From contig CAKAKS010000039.1 in NCBI GenBank assembly GCA_916700875.1, forward strand, positions 16,775,139 through 16,839,138: a DNA stretch of 64,000 nt, given 5' to 3'. Below, in pieces: positions 1 to 12,834 of this stretch (the first letter of the stretch is position 1; every line of letters starts with the position of its first letter). The notes beneath the pieces were generated by a model. It was not told where the DNA came from and did not search any database. It worked only from the letters and a program-made list of their open reading frames with translations. Source of the DNA: Sebastes aleutianus. Its lineage: Eukaryota; Chordata; Actinopteri; Perciformes; Sebastidae. The position numbers and the translations under genes were made by a program.

Positions 1-1749
1 ATTGCGGCCACTGCCACCGTCCCGTGATTCACCCATGTTTGGCGTGTGTCATCATTATTTTTCTGGGCCACTGTATAACCGTAACAAGTAACAGTTTTCA
101 TGACACTATACATGTGATGTGGCCTGATTTAGACTTATTTTAACCTTCATCTGACACAGTCTGGATTTAGCTCCTGAGAGTGTCAAGCAGAGTGGCCCGG
201 GAGAGGTGGCAGGAAAGACAACTGGCAAGTTTCCGTTTTTATTTTAAAGATTCACGAAGCAATACTCAGCTGTCTGAGTGGCTCCTGCTGCTGTGCATCT
301 AAAGCATCTTTTGAGACGGTGGAGGCAGCAGAGATGGTGGCTGCAAATATTAATAAGGTAAAACAAGAGTCTTCTTTATCCACATTGTTGTGCCTGCAAC
401 CTATTGTTGTCCAAATAGTGCTCAGAGATAATCAGTGATGTCTCAAAATCTGCTTCACTAACTGTGCGACTGATGCAAAGTTAACACCCCAATAGTTACC
501 AGCCTCACGCTGTGATTGGCTGATTGGCTGATAAGTATTCTAATAAGAGCCAATATGTCATGATGCAACGCTGTTCCCTGCACCTGCACCTGCACTCTCT
601 CACGGCAGGGAGACATCTGAGAAATCCCTGTGTGCTCAGAAGCTTCTGCAAAGGTTCTTCGAAAGGCAAAGGGTAATCTCAAAAACCTTTTGGCTGTTTA
701 TTTTTCAACCTTTGAAAATCAAAAGGGACCAAAAAGCTGCACACATGCAGCGATTGGGTCCTAAAAACTCTCATCAAGACAACAATCAGAACAAAATGAA
801 CCCCAGAGCCTTTGAGGGATGCACAAATAAGACTTCTACTCCTATTTGTTTTGTTATCTTCTTTAATTTCTGCATTTTTGCATCATTTGCATTATCGGCT
901 AAATGATGATTTGAACAAGGATCTTTAAGATTTATGATGCAGCACTTACTAAAAGCATTAGTAAGCTGGCTTCTATACTGCTTATTATTCACTCCAAGGC
1001 TAAGTTCAGAGCATTTACAGCACTGCTTCATAAAACAACAACCATATCCCAAGACAGCACGTTGATATTCACACAACATCGCTCACAACATTTTTAAAAT
1101 GATTGTTTCCCACAATATCTTCATGTGGAAACTACAGTATAATTGAGGTAAAGGAAAGATTGTGCTTATGGCAACTATGCCTAAGATATGGTTAAAGCTG
1201 CTATAATTAGTATTTTTATATTAACAATATAACAGTTGACTATGTATGTAAAAGGTATCGCTCATAGCGCCACACTTACAGAGAATTATTACCAACTCTG
1301 CAGTTGCCCTCAGCTTTTTGGAGTTTTTCAGTGTTTGCACAAGTGTTCCGTATTTTTCGTATGCTTTTTTAAAAAAACGGTCATCAGTTAAAAATCGTTA
1401 AGCACAGAAACCTTGCATTTTATTATTATTATTAACAAGATAAAACTGAATTAATTACAGTTTGTGGGTGCAATGGATAGCACTAGTCCCAAGCGGGGCT
1501 AATGAATGATGACATTAGCAAGAAGGTGTCGTTTAGCTGCCTAGAGCACCATCATTACTGTCTAATCTTTTGTACATCAGTGGTTTTGCGACCATCACTG
1601 ATTCCAAGCTGCTCTGCAATCACCTGCCACAATCTATCTTTAAAGTCCACATCTCTGTATGTTTTTATTTCTTTATCGTTTATCTTTATTTCTTTATTTG
1701 TCATTTGCAAAAAAAACACAGAAAATCAAACCTAAAAAAACTCTGATAC
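1..1749. other. Unassigned sequence
   Basis: No supportable gene or named repeat was seen. The ORFs are short (under 100 codons), overlap on opposite strands, and lack splice signals or recognisable protein motifs. Confidence 0.5.
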
Positions 1750-2381
1750 AAACAGTTGTTAACAGCGACACCTGTGGCCTTGAAATCAACGAAAGTCAGC
1801 GTCGAGTATCGCTCAAAACATTGAGGCGACACACGTCAGCTAAAAGCACAATATCACTCTATATTTCAGCTGCTTGGCAGTAATGTTAGCTGACCAGACA
1901 AAGGTCTCTCCATGAATCACTGCTGATACTGTGTTTGCTTCTCCTGCCTCAGCGCAGGCTCAGGCAGCGGGGCTCCTCAACGAGTGACGTTATCGCCTCC
2001 CGACCGCAGCCGGCAGCCGAAGACACCGGCACCTGGTCGGTAACGAGACGACAACGTAACACGTGGAGGAGCCCCGTCACTTCACAAGACACGGGAAACC
2101 TCTGTTGGTCTGGAGGAGCTGCAGCATTTATTTCTGCACAAACGTCCCCTGTGCATTCACTAGATATTCTCAGCGCTAAACTAACTCTCCTGCAGTGTGG
2201 AGTGAGCGCGCATTCACGTCTAGTAGAGGTGGAGCGAGTACGCGAGAACGCGCGCTCTGTCTGAGTGAAGGTAAGCAGGCAGCGGAGACGAGGCTCCGGC
2301 CACACGCGAGCGCGCATATGCGAACGCGCATGTGTGCCGACCCGCTACATTTATACGCTTAAAAAGTTACAAACAGTCCCT
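1750..2381 (+). mobile_element. TTAA-flanked miniature element, family A, copy 1 (left end eroded)
   Basis: The right end AGTTACAAACAGTCCCT is followed by TTAA (2382-2385), and the interior matches copies at 18459 and 37222 (for example gcgacacacgtcagctaaaa and gaggagctgcagcatttatt). The left terminal repeat is no longer recognisable. The ORFs here (109 and 122 codons on opposite strands) recur in the other copies and are GC-rich repeat sequence, not genes. Confidence 0.7.
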
Positions 2382-2385
2382 TTAA

Positions 2386-4247
2386 GCAGCTAGAGAACCA
2401 GATATTTTCCTCAAGAATCGGTTGTGACCTGAACAGAACTCATTCATCAGGTGGTCATAAAGCATGACTCCAAATGCATTCTGGATGTGTAAATAAGCAA
2501 GTTTGTTAACAAGTTCACCTGTTCAACTTCATAAGGTGATTATATGCAAGTGTTGCATTTTCAGCTTATTTCTGCTGCCTCCAAGTGGCCACAAAATCAG
2601 ATAACGCTGCTTTAAAGTTAAGCAGCTTGGAAAACTTTTTTGGGCTCGGCGAGGATCACGGTTACGGCGAACAAAAGCAAATATTACTTGGAGGTCTGTG
2701 ACACAATCTCTGGGCTGAAAAGCGCAGCACCAGAAAAAAAAAAAGAAAAAGTAGGACATATCTCAGCAAAAAAAAAAAAGTTAATCCAGGCTCAGTTTTG
2801 CAACATCGTCCAGTAAAACAGCTGAATAATCTACATCGCCTTGCAAGTTTTGAGACTGAGGACAACATTATTGCTCACGTAGCAAAAACACTGTGCAGTG
2901 TCTTCAAACTGGACCCTCTGGTCCATAGCTCGTCTTCTCACTAGTAACCAGTAGCAACTAGCCCTCAGCAACACACTCCTTTCCAATTTTTAATGAAGTC
3001 AGGGTTGTATTACATATGACTGAAATGAAGAAGAGGTGAAGATGATGAGAGATGACATTTTGATACACATGTAAAATACCAAAGACGCCTGGAATCGATC
3101 TCAAGGTGGTACAGCTGACATTTAATCATCTGTTTCACCACCAGGTGTGATATTAAAGGCTGCTGGAGCTCTGAACTGAATATTGGATATACTGAATATA
3201 GCATTATCTCACCACATACCTGTCATCGTCTCTACCGTGGAAGATCACAGGGTCAAATCTCCATTTACAAATTGTATGAAGCTGTAATCCTTAAAAATTA
3301 AGAAAAAAAAACTTGCATATAAAAGCAGGGTTTGTTATACAAGTGTTTTTCTCCTTTATAAGACAAAAAGCTATGAAATGAAAAGGACGTTTCATACGTA
3401 AGCCACCTCTACTCCGAGCTTTGCACCTGTATCACAAGTGTCACTGGGAACATAGATGAAACAGTGCTTCATCAGTGACCCCCTCCTGTAAAATGGCACC
3501 TGGAGACCCTCAACGATCGAACATTATGTCCAAGACATTCAGTCACGGAAGAGGCAGCGTCAAACCAGCGAGCTGCGACGTTTCCAGCTGTGTATGAGTT
3601 GCATATCACACCCCGAAGCTCACAGTGGAAAACTGAATGAGATCACGCTCTGTAGCCCTTCAATGTTAAAGGTAGTGAAATGGGTTTTAATCAGAAAGGT
3701 ATGCTCAGTTATGTAATTAATTCTTTTATCATGGAGCAGCTTACGCAGAGATGTAGTGGGTAAAGATGAAATGCCTTAAGCTGTCTTTGTTTGAACCTTT
3801 TTTTTCCATTATTTTTTTATGAAAAGCTGCATTTTCTTCGGTCTGAAAGGCTTCGTATGGGTTCAAAGACATGGCAGTGACTCCAATCCGCCTTCTGTAA
3901 ACTAGACAGCTTGTCTTCTTATTTATCCTCTTGACATTTGACTTATGTGTCACATTGTAGAAAGTGGTGTGCAGCAAATATTTCTGCAGCCATCAGCTAA
4001 TCCTGTTTTTTTTTTCTCTCTCGTCTGATTACAGGAGGCATTAAACCTCCAGAAGCGTTAAGGTGGCAGGAATGAGTGCCCTTGATATCTAGTAACGTCT
4101 ATGAGTCACTCTGATGTTGAAAGGCTTAATTTGTTGTTGTAGTGAGGTGATAGGTGTATCTTTCTTTTTATAGATACATAGTGTATTATGTTATGTTGCC
4201 TAATTTCACTAGTTTCACTATTTTCGTAAAGCATTTTGTAATCTGTT
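2386..4247. other. Unassigned sequence
   Basis: No gene or identifiable element was found, apart from short poly(A)/poly(T) runs near 2735 and 2770. Small ORFs here are not supported. Confidence 0.5.
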
Positions 4248-4528
4248 TTAATGCCTCCGTGCCGGCGACATGTTTTCGGGTCGTCCATCCATCTGTCTGT
4301 CTGTACGCCTTGAGCGAATTTTCTTCAAATTTGGCACAAACATCCAATTGAACTCAAGATGAAGTGACATCGAATTTGGTGGTCGAAGGTGCTAATTATG
4401 ACAATTTCACACTATTTTATAACAGGATAAAATGATGAAGTGATGACATTTTGGACAGACATGAATGTAAACTGCAACTTGACTGGTTGGCGGAGGCATA
4501 CAACTGTGAGGCGGTAATTCTAGTTTTT
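4248..4528. repeat. Short interspersed repeat with GCCTCCG...CGGAGGC
   Basis: The unit runs from gcctccgtgccgg to ggcggaggcatacaactgtg and contains tccatctgtctgtctgtac and cttcaaatttggcacaaac, wording typical of an abundant fish repeat. A short ORF across it is not a gene. Confidence 0.5.
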
Positions 4529-4584
4529 AATATCCTGTATAAATAAAAAGTCTAATACTAGACTTTATAATGACGTGTAGATAT

Positions 4585-5060
4585 ATCATAGACTCTATAT
4601 AAGAAGTGGACGTAATCACCGTGACTTCACCCATTGGTTTGTGGACTGCCGTTTTGAAGCCTTGAGTTCGGCATTTTGGCCATCGTCATCTTGTTTTTTT
4701 GCAACCAGAAGTGAAACAAGACGGTGGAGCTAAGTACAACCAAACTCTGAATAAGACATTTTTAGGAAACCAAAATGTTAACTTTCATAAACTGAAAGCA
4801 AACTGAAAGCATACCCTGTTTTATGGTCTATTTGACTCTAAATGGGACCATAATTTACTAAATGAACATCATGCTGTATTGAAGACGACTTGAAACTAGT
4901 GATTGAGACCATAAACTCATGTTTACAATGTTTACTGAGGTAAAAATCAAGTGAGAAGTAGGGTCACTTTCTCATAGACTAAAATACAGTCAGACTTCTT
5001 TTTTGCAACCAGAGGAGTCGCCCCCTGCTGGCTATTAGAAAGATTGCAGCTTTAAGGCAC
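4585..5060 (+). repeat. Interspersed repeat (ATAGACTCTATATAAGAAG type)
   Basis: It begins atagactctatataagaagt and ends cgccccctgctggctattag...gcagctttaaggcactt. I recall it as a common teleost dispersed repeat. There are no terminal inverted repeats, coding potential or poly(A)/LTR signals that would fix its class. Confidence 0.45.
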
Positions 5061-6387
5061 TTTATCATTGGCTTTACTTCACAGACCTGGAGGTTGTCCA
5101 CTGAGACATACATTATACTACATCAATAATCATGGGACCATACAATGATTGAAACATACTCAGCATGATCAGGAAGAACTTATCATAGATAATAAAATTA
5201 GGTGATCTGTCTCGTGTTGTGGTGTTTGAAACAAATGAAATAAACTGTTATTGTATCAATCAATTAATCAATCAATCAATCAAGCTAAACTCACACAACT
5301 ACTAATAACATAATAATACACTTAAATTACAGAAAGCCTTTTAAAGGGAGTTCTTTCTTAACCAATGTCACGCAATACAATGAAATAGATACTAGATCAT
5401 GTGATTAATTCAGCATGAACATTGTGACTAAATATGAACCTTTAGATTGATTAAATGGTTCTTAGTAGTAGAGCTCATAGGAGAAATACATAAAAAATAT
5501 ATTAATTATTAATATATTAATTGATATTAAAATGGTCTACAGTACATGATGCCTTATGAACAGATAAAAAAAGGAAAAATAAATGTTGAACGGTGAAGCA
5601 AGAACCTCTCTGTTCTCAGTAGGAACCTCTAGCGTGCCGTCCCTGGAGCTTTCCAGGTTGAAGTCCTGAATAATGAGAGTGTATGAACCCTTGAGGCTTG
5701 TTCCTGCTGTGACTCATTTACATGTAAAGTTCCTTCATGGATCTCTAACCTAAACAGTAACAGAAGGGTCTTAAGGTGGAAACATTCATTACTGTATAAA
5801 CTTCTTCAGTTTCTGTTCCTTGTGGACCCTCAGACAGGATTTCCTCACTTCAGGCAGATGATGAGTGATGACAGTTAAGAGGACACAGATCAAACGTCTC
5901 CGGGTTACTGCCGAGCTGCCTAATCCAGCAGGAGTAAAAGAGATGGAGCAACATCTAACTTTAACTCTATGAAATTCAGTACTTTCATGCACAAATGGTG
6001 TCATATTGACACTCTGCTGATCTCCAGCACTCAGGCCTCGTTCCTACAACCAGACCACATCTATGTGTTTCTCAATATTCATGTCGTATTATCTCTTTGT
6101 GTCTTGTGTGGATTTAATACAGACGACTTATTGAGAATTTCAGAGTGATTTCCTACAATTTGTCTCACTAATTTAGTGCACAACATGGAACCTAATTGTG
6201 ACTTTGAGCTCATTGTTTCACACAACAGGCATCAGCGTATCCTCATACAACAGCTTGTATGATATCTTATGAAAAAGTTATTCCTCCTTTTTTCGTTTTC
6301 CTACGAATGTTCAGCAAAACGTGTCAATTTACGCTCGTTGCATGCATACAGCATTTTAAAAATAAACCTCTGTCTTCGCAGGAAACA
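5061..6387. other. Unassigned sequence
   Basis: AT-rich sequence with a short (AATC)n run near 5258-5282. No gene was recognised. Confidence 0.5.
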
Positions 6388-6546
6388 ACTTGGTTAGGTT
6401 TAGACAACAGAACTACTTACTTAGGTTTAGGAAAAGATCGACTTGGTTAGGTTTAGGCAACAAAACTACTTAGTTAGGTTTAGGAAAGGATTGACTTGGT
6501 TATGTTTAGGCAACAAAACTCCTTAGTTAGGCTTAGAAAAATATTG
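6388..6546 (+). repeat. Three-unit tandem repeat, 53-bp period
   Basis: Units start at 6388, 6441 and 6494 with acttggttaggtttag and contain two ttaggttta motifs each, separated by caacaaaactacttag. The units differ by a few substitutions. TTAGG-rich motifs recall telomere-like words, but the unit is 53 bp, so this is a short minisatellite. Confidence 0.8.
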
Positions 6547-9269
6547 TGGTTTGGCTTAAAATCACTCAGGAAGTGCCGTAACTTAAGTACAGAAGTTACG
6601 TGACAAATAAATCAACGTTGACTTCTGGTTTCACACGGGGTACGAGTGACACGGGGTGCTTTTTTTACCCTCCCATTCCTACACCGAGTTTGTCACTCTT
6701 TATACTTCCCAGTTCATGATTACGTGGATTATATACAAATTGATTTTGTGGGATATATATATGAGTGACAGTGCATTATTTTTCGTATGTATAGCTACAA
6801 ACGGTGTCTGAGAACAGCCTGCAGGCATTGATGTCCATTTGCTTTGCATGAATTTATAACTGGAGGCTACTGTATAGCAAATATGACTCAGTGTTTGCCA
6901 TATACATAGTGTTTGAAAACACTGAGAAATCACATCTATTTTTATGTCTGAACATGACGCCTGTTTTCTTCAGGATGCCTGGATGACAGCAGCTAATGTG
7001 ATTTGAGCTCATAATCCGTTCTGTGTTAAACACATCAGTGATGTTTGACGGTCAGCTTTGACTCATGATCATCCAAACGCTGTCAGTGTTTGTGTGAGAT
7101 CTCTAAATTCTTCATATTAACTTTTTTAGCACATATTATTCAATATTCTTAATATTATTTTGGAATCCGCTGATGACAAATTCTTCATTCGTTTATATTT
7201 TATAGGTCTAAATACATGATGAGCCAACTGGTTTCTGTCCAGTCATATTGTAGTATTCACATATCTGTGTCATTCATGGACTGTCACTATACGGAGAAAT
7301 CACTGTGGGCTAAAACACTCCTATAATAAATCACTATTAAGGCTGTAAACAGAGGCATAACTCACACTTAAATTTAATAATTGGGGTACATATTCTGCTT
7401 ATTCACTCACCCCATCTGATCCTGCTGTAGCATGTGAGATCTACTGAAGCTCTGAAGCACCAGATGCGAACTGCAGCAACATAAACATGTTGGGGTCAAG
7501 CCTAACTCTTTGTACAGTACATGCGTCATATCCACTTTTCCTATGTTATTTAACCTTTATGTAGCTTTAAGCTTCCAGTATATTCTGTATAAGCTTGTTC
7601 CAACATTTCATCGAAGCCACAGTCTATGATATTTGCCCTGGATTAAATATTTAAACCCTAGACTCCATGTTCGTCTGGCTGCACCGCTCTGTCGAATGGA
7701 AATTGGATTCTGGATGTTTGCAGTATCAGGTTTATACACATTTCTCCAGATTTAGCATGACATATTTGAGTTCTCTGAGTTGGAACATAGCTTGGACAAA
7801 CACTGTGATTTTGTACTGATTGACAGTGAGTGACAGGGGGGTTTTAAGAGGTGAAAAAAACCCACTCAGCAGCAGGTTGTTTACAGCTTTCAAAACCATA
7901 TCCTTAGACACAGACCTTTTTGTCATCATCTAGAAGCAGATGTATTTTTTGGCGGAATGGGAAGCTTCCTGACTAGCTTTTGAATCTCCACACAAAACAA
8001 GGTTTATTCTGAAAAATGGAGTATATTGTGTTCATTCAAAGATCCTGATATACACAGGATGTTGGAGAAGCAGACTTATCCACGTTCTGTTCCTGACTGA
8101 CAGGGGCTCAGCTGTGCTCATTCTTCGCAGTGCATTTATCTTCACTTTGATATCTGAGGGCCTAAAACAAACTGCTCCAAATGGCTTTATAAAAAGAAAT
8201 AGCCAGGAGCTACACTGCTGCTTTTTCTATTTTCTCAGCCCAGAGGCTGCTAGGTATTGTCAAAATTCAAGAAATACATCTCTTGTTTCAGCCTTGAGAT
8301 TTACACCACAGCGGAGTCTGCTCTAAGTTTATATGATATCATGTCTCGTTATGAAACACACAAGTTGTAAAACATGCATACATAAAACAGTTTGCACATA
8401 TAGCCTGTTATCTATTGCTCATAATGTCTCAGTTTGTGGTCATAGATTCAAGTTATTTTTTTCCCATTTTTGTGTTTTCCTGAACTGAGAAGCACAGGAA
8501 CTCACGTTATGAAGACATCGTTTTGGGAGAAAATGTAAAATTATTGATCAAACAACGTTCTGTTGTGTTAACATTTTTTTATGAGAACACAATTAGGCAA
8601 CAAATTAATGTAAGCGCTTTAGCTGAAACCCAGAACTGGGGGTTTTTCCCTTTGGGGTTGCTTCATTTGTCCGCAAGAATGGCAATTACTGGCTTTTACT
8701 TTAGCGGAGTACCGGAGGTGTACATAAGCCACAGTGAATATGGTGTTTCAGATTTCTCAAGGGTTCGTCTTTCCGGCAAGATAAATATAGTTTGTTTTTC
8801 CTCAGATGCACAAAGCTAAAGGCTTTTTGTGTCCAATGAAAAATGTTAAGTGTAAATCTTTTTACTGACGTTATCATCTTCGTCAGTCTATTAGACATAC
8901 CACACCATTAATTTCAAAATGGCAAGGACACATTCAGCTGTTATGGACATGTTTAGTGTTATAACAGCTGAATGAGTCTGCTTTATACATTTACTTAAAA
9001 GCTCTGGAGTGCCACAGTTTGAATCAGACACATTCAGAATATAACAAAGCCATTCAATATACGAATTATTATTATAACTATTACTATATTCAGACATTAT
9101 GTCAGCTAATAATACGAGACACATTCAAGATTTCAAGGACTAGTCTGTACTTGTCTGTGAATGAAGTCTGTAATGTCCTAATCCAATTTACAGTCAAACT
9201 ACGTCAAGCATCTTGAGCCACTGAAACTCTATTCCTCTTCTGATTTTTATGATAGGATTTGTTTTATAC
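6547..9269. other. Unassigned sequence
   Basis: Largely low-copy-looking sequence with no ORF above 98 codons and no recognisable exon. A first coding exon of gnrhr was specifically sought here and not found. Confidence 0.5.
8931..8974. repeat. Small perfect hairpin (14-bp arms)
   Basis: cattcagctgttat (8931-8944) and ataacagctgaatg (8961-8974) are exact complements around a 16-base loop. It contains two CAGCTG E-box words. No gene adjoins it. Confidence 0.8.
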
Positions 9270-9273
9270 TTAA

Positions 9274-10009
9274 AGGGGAACTACGCCCATTTTTAAAATT
9301 CATACATGTTATTCCTATGGTCTAATACAGTCCAAAAATAATGGTAAACATGCACTTACAAACGTTCTTTAATTGTTTTTTATTTCCAATGTGTGAGCAG
9401 GTTGTAACCTAACCTAAAAAATGAGACCTTCCACGACTTTCTGGGTTTCCTCTCTCAGCCTGTAGACTGCTTTTAATGTGAAGAACCCGGGCCCATTTTT
9501 CTGGGAAAACTCAACTGATGTGACGTCATGCACGCTTTATTTTCAGCTCTACTACAGGGCTAACAATGTGCAACAATAGCTAACAATCGGTTAGAAATGG
9601 ACTCCCCAAACGCCAACAAACGACCAGCCTCCTCCACAACTCAGACTCCAACACAAACTCCACAGAAGCACAAAAAAAACAAAGTTATATCTCGTGAATG
9701 TGACCGATGTCGGGTGAAAACTAGGATCAAAATCAGCCGAGCCTTCGATTAATGGAGGGACCTTCGTTTGGGCTTGCGTATCAAAACGGACCCTGAGCTG
9801 GCAAAATTCCTTTTGCAGAGGTAACATTACTGCCAAGCATGTGAAACATATAGTGATATTGTGATTTTAGCTGTCAATCATATTCAGTCTCATGTGTGTC
9901 GCCTCACTGTTTTGAACGATGCTCGCTCTGCGTCTACGTAGTGCGAGCACAAGCGTGGTCACAGGTGTCGCTGTTAACAAGCAATTTCTGATTCTTATAT
10001 ACAGTTCCT
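9274..10009 (+). mobile_element. TTAA-flanked chimeric element, family H
   Basis: It starts AGGGGAACTACGCCC after TTAA (9270-9273) and ends ACAGTTCCT before TTAA (10010-10013). The left half is unlike family A. The right half from about 9820 matches the family A sequence near 37810-38005 (aacattactgccaagca, tgtgtcgcctcactgttttga, cacaggtgtcgctgttaa). It is therefore a mosaic of two element families with a coding fragment at the junction. Confidence 0.75.
9597..9820 (+). pseudogene. Coding fragment inside the H element, one in-frame stop
   Basis: The frame from ATG 9597 reads MDSPNANKRPASSTTQTPTQ, then a Lys-rich stretch, CDRCRVKTRIKISRAFD, a stop codon (TAA 9750-9752), then WRDLRLGLRIKTDPELAKFL and LQR. 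The pattern R-x-x-I-x-x-A-F-x-x-W-R-x-L followed by D-x-E-L-A-x-F-L-L recalls the N-terminal region of fish transposon-associated hypothetical proteins (from memory). The apparent gtaac donor at its end belongs to the adjoining A-like sequence, so it is not evidence of splicing. Confidence 0.4.
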
Positions 10010-10079
10010 TTAATTGTGATTCAGTGTTGCATTTATACTGCATTCACACATGTGCACAAATCTATGGCGATGGAGCAGC

Positions 10080-10215
10080 GATGCAAGGACTACCCGGCTA
10101 TCAATTAGCAATTATTGTTTGACATGTAGACAGGAGGAGTCGGGAATCAAACCACCAACCCTGTACTTATTAGACGACCCGCTCTACCTCGAAACCTCCC
10201 CACTGCACATTCAAG
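10080..10215 (-). repeat. tRNA-like SINE fragment
   Basis: On the minus strand a B-box-like GGTTTGATTCC (complement of 10143-10153) lies about 20 bp downstream of an A-box-like GAGGTAGAGCGGGTCGTC (complement of 10174-10191), followed by ccgactcctcctgtctac. This is the arrangement of tRNA-derived SINE heads in fish. It does not fold into a full tRNA and is not called a tRNA gene. Confidence 0.45.
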
Positions 10216-11174
10216 TTTGCCAGATTGGCTGCTCTCCATTTGGCTAACGTGGTTCCTCGCTTCCCGCTGGGATGCTGGGATGGAGGGATTTTTATTCACC
10301 TAACTGGCTCACTCCAGCATCGTATTGAGATGGCAATTACCGATGATGCACAGAGTCTCCACTGCCCTATGTGGTGAGATAATTAAGTAACACTTTGAAA
10401 GGAAAGACCACCTGATGATTGCCACTCTAATTATAGTGATTACAGGTCTATATACTGACGTCAGGGCGTCATGGAAGGTGACTGATGGAAATAACAACAA
10501 AGAAACAATTACATGCGTTCATTACGGACAGGACTGATTGGAAGCGAGGCAGCAATCACAATCAGCAGTAAATGCTCTAAATAAAATCACTGTTGTCTGT
10601 AAGTAAGTAAGTAAGTCTGACCTTAACAGACTCTGGCTGGATATCATAACCATGACTGTGCAGCTGTATAGGGGAAAACTTAGGATACCTCATTTTTACT
10701 GAATCAGCCTAGATGCACTTGGATCAGAAAATAAGAAAAGATGTAAAAAAAAAAAAAACCTCATCAGGTGTCTCCCATTTCACTCACATCTATAGCCTGA
10801 GAGCCCGCCCTTCCAGTTCAAACTGGCCTCAGGTGAGGACTCTAGAATAGAGAGTTGACAGGATTAACAACAAATATACATTGTTTTATTAACTAACTCA
10901 TATGCACAAGGCCTCAATACATCCTACAGTATATTGACATAAACACAGTACGTTCAAAAGAAACATATTACTTGTACATAATTCAGTATTTAACTTAATT
11001 AGCTCCAATTATATCCAATCAAATCCAATAACCCGCCTACTCACACACATCACATAAAAGACCCTCTTTAAGCACCGGCACAAGATGGCCTCCACAAAGG
11101 ACTCAAACTTTGACAGGTAATTTTTTTGATTACAGCATGTCATTTAATACACTTTTAAGAAATAAACTTAACTC
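10216..11174. other. Unassigned sequence
   Basis: No gene was supported. It includes a short (AAGT)n run near 10601-10617 and, at 11085-11117, an ATG followed by 10 codons and a gtaatt, which is too little to call an exon. Confidence 0.45.
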
Positions 11175-11177
11175 TAA

Positions 11178-12239
11178 AGTGGTGGGCACACTACCAACGT
11201 CAGGGGCGCGTGGCGGCTGCGTGGCGGCTGCGTGGCGGCTGCGTGGCGTTGTGGCTGAGTGATACACGCGTCTGGTGTTCACACTAGCTGCGTGTCGGCC
11301 GCATGTCTGCTGGGTTTCTGCTGCTGCTGTCAGCCCTTTCTTTCTACATAGAGTTTGCCTTTTAATGGCCATTTAACTTCATGATAAATGTGATTTATAT
11401 TTATTTTAGACAGAGAAGGTTCAGAAACATGTGGTAATTAGTAAATAATAGTAATAATCCACAATTAAAATTCCGTACTGTATTCATTCATGGAGCTATC
11501 CAAGTCACTCTGTGTTCTAGAACACTGTCCGGCACATATTTCAGAATAAAAGCCTTGTGTTAACAAATGAAGGAATTCTGTCCACAGAAAAAACGCTTGA
11601 GGGCTTTTATTTCGAAATGAAAGCAGGAAGTGTTGATTTAAACCCCAAACTTTATCAATTCATGGAGCTCTCAAAGTGACTGCGTGTTTTCACAGCACTG
11701 ACTGCTCATATTTCAGAATAAAAGCCTTGTGTTAACAAATGAAGGAATTCGGTCCATAGAAAAAATGCCCGAGGGCTTTTATTTTGAAATGAAAGCAGGA
11801 AGTGTTGATTTAAAAATAAGTCTTTACTTTTTGTCATCTCCGTAACATATTCTACAGATAGACATGGAAACTGTAGTAAAGTCTTGCTGGTATGATGTTA
11901 ATATACAGTCACTAGATCACTTTCACTGTCTGTGACATATTCTACAGATGTCTAGACATGGAAACTGTACTCTTGTAGCTGATATGATGTCCATATACTG
12001 TCAGTAGATCACCTTCACTGTCTGTTGCTGCTGTGGCACACAGATGAGACGCGCGCGGCTCGAGTGAAAAATAGGCGAGCCCTCTATTCTATAAAATAGA
12101 CGCGCGTCTCACGCGCGTGAGACGCGCGTCTCATGCGGGCAGTGTGTCCACTCTAACCTGTTCACATGGACGCCGAAATAAAAAACAACATGCCACGCAG
12201 CCGCCACGCGCTCCTGACGCTGGTAGTGTGTCCACCACT
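11178..12239. mobile_element. DNA transposon with GC-rich terminal repeats and TAA target duplication, family F
   Basis: The left end AGTGGTGGGCACACTACCAA and the right end complement TAGTGTGTCCACCACT extend as inverted repeats through CGTGGCGGCTGCGTGG, about 45 bp. TAA flanks both sides (11175-11177 and 12240-12242), the 3-bp signature of PIF/Harbinger-type insertion. The interior has two tandem duplications (about 11486-11648 versus 11658-11817, and about 11840-11940 versus 11930-12025) and a GC-rich palindrome (gcgcgtctcacgcgcgtgag, near 12098-12130). No transposase is present. Confidence 0.8.
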
Positions 12240-12834
12240 TAATGCTGAGAACACTTCTTTGTCTTTGTCAGTCAATTCATTATTTAACTATAGGTTAAAG
12301 AAAACAAAGAAAACTGTGTGATCCACCTTTCTTAACAAAAGGCTTAAGCAAATAGTTAGTGAGGGAGTTGGTGCTTCCTCACAGTGTTTGTGATTTATTC
12401 ATGATTCAGAATCTGCACACATGTAATATTTTATTCTATGAATAAAAAACAGCTATAGAGCCACCGAGGGAGCTACTACTCCTGTTTCCACAGGTAGTTT
12501 GCCAAATCTACAGTATTACAGTCATGTGATATTCTAGCCCTTTTGAAACTTGACCTTTATATTTCATGTTGCAATGTTTGTAAAAGGGTCATGTCTAGAA
12601 GGTAACCCTTAAATTGCAAAACCTCTTGCGAGACACGCTGGACGACGACCTATCCTAACCTTAACAATTTGAGTTCAATACCTAACCTTACCCATCTCGT
12701 GAGAGTTTCGCAATTTCCATGTTACCTTCTAGACACAACCTTGTTAATGCAGTAGCTGACCAGAAGTAAACTTGGACCAAAGCTGTTGCTCTAGCAACAG
12801 CATGGCAATGAAAAGGTCTATTGATATTATAGTT

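Noticed and set aside
1935..2317. 109- and 122-codon ORFs on opposite strands
   Set aside because: They are GC-rich interior of the family A repeat. The same wording reappears at 18716-19108 and 37294-37677.
10080..10215. A tRNA gene on the minus strand
   Set aside because: Only A- and B-box-like words are present. No acceptor stem or anticodon arm forms, so it is listed as a SINE-like fragment.
11085..11117. ATGGCCTCCAC mini-exon with a TATA-like ataaaag 30 bp upstream and a gtaatt donor
   Set aside because: Eleven codons without a recognisable partner exon are not enough. The donor is weak and nothing downstream joins in frame as a known protein.
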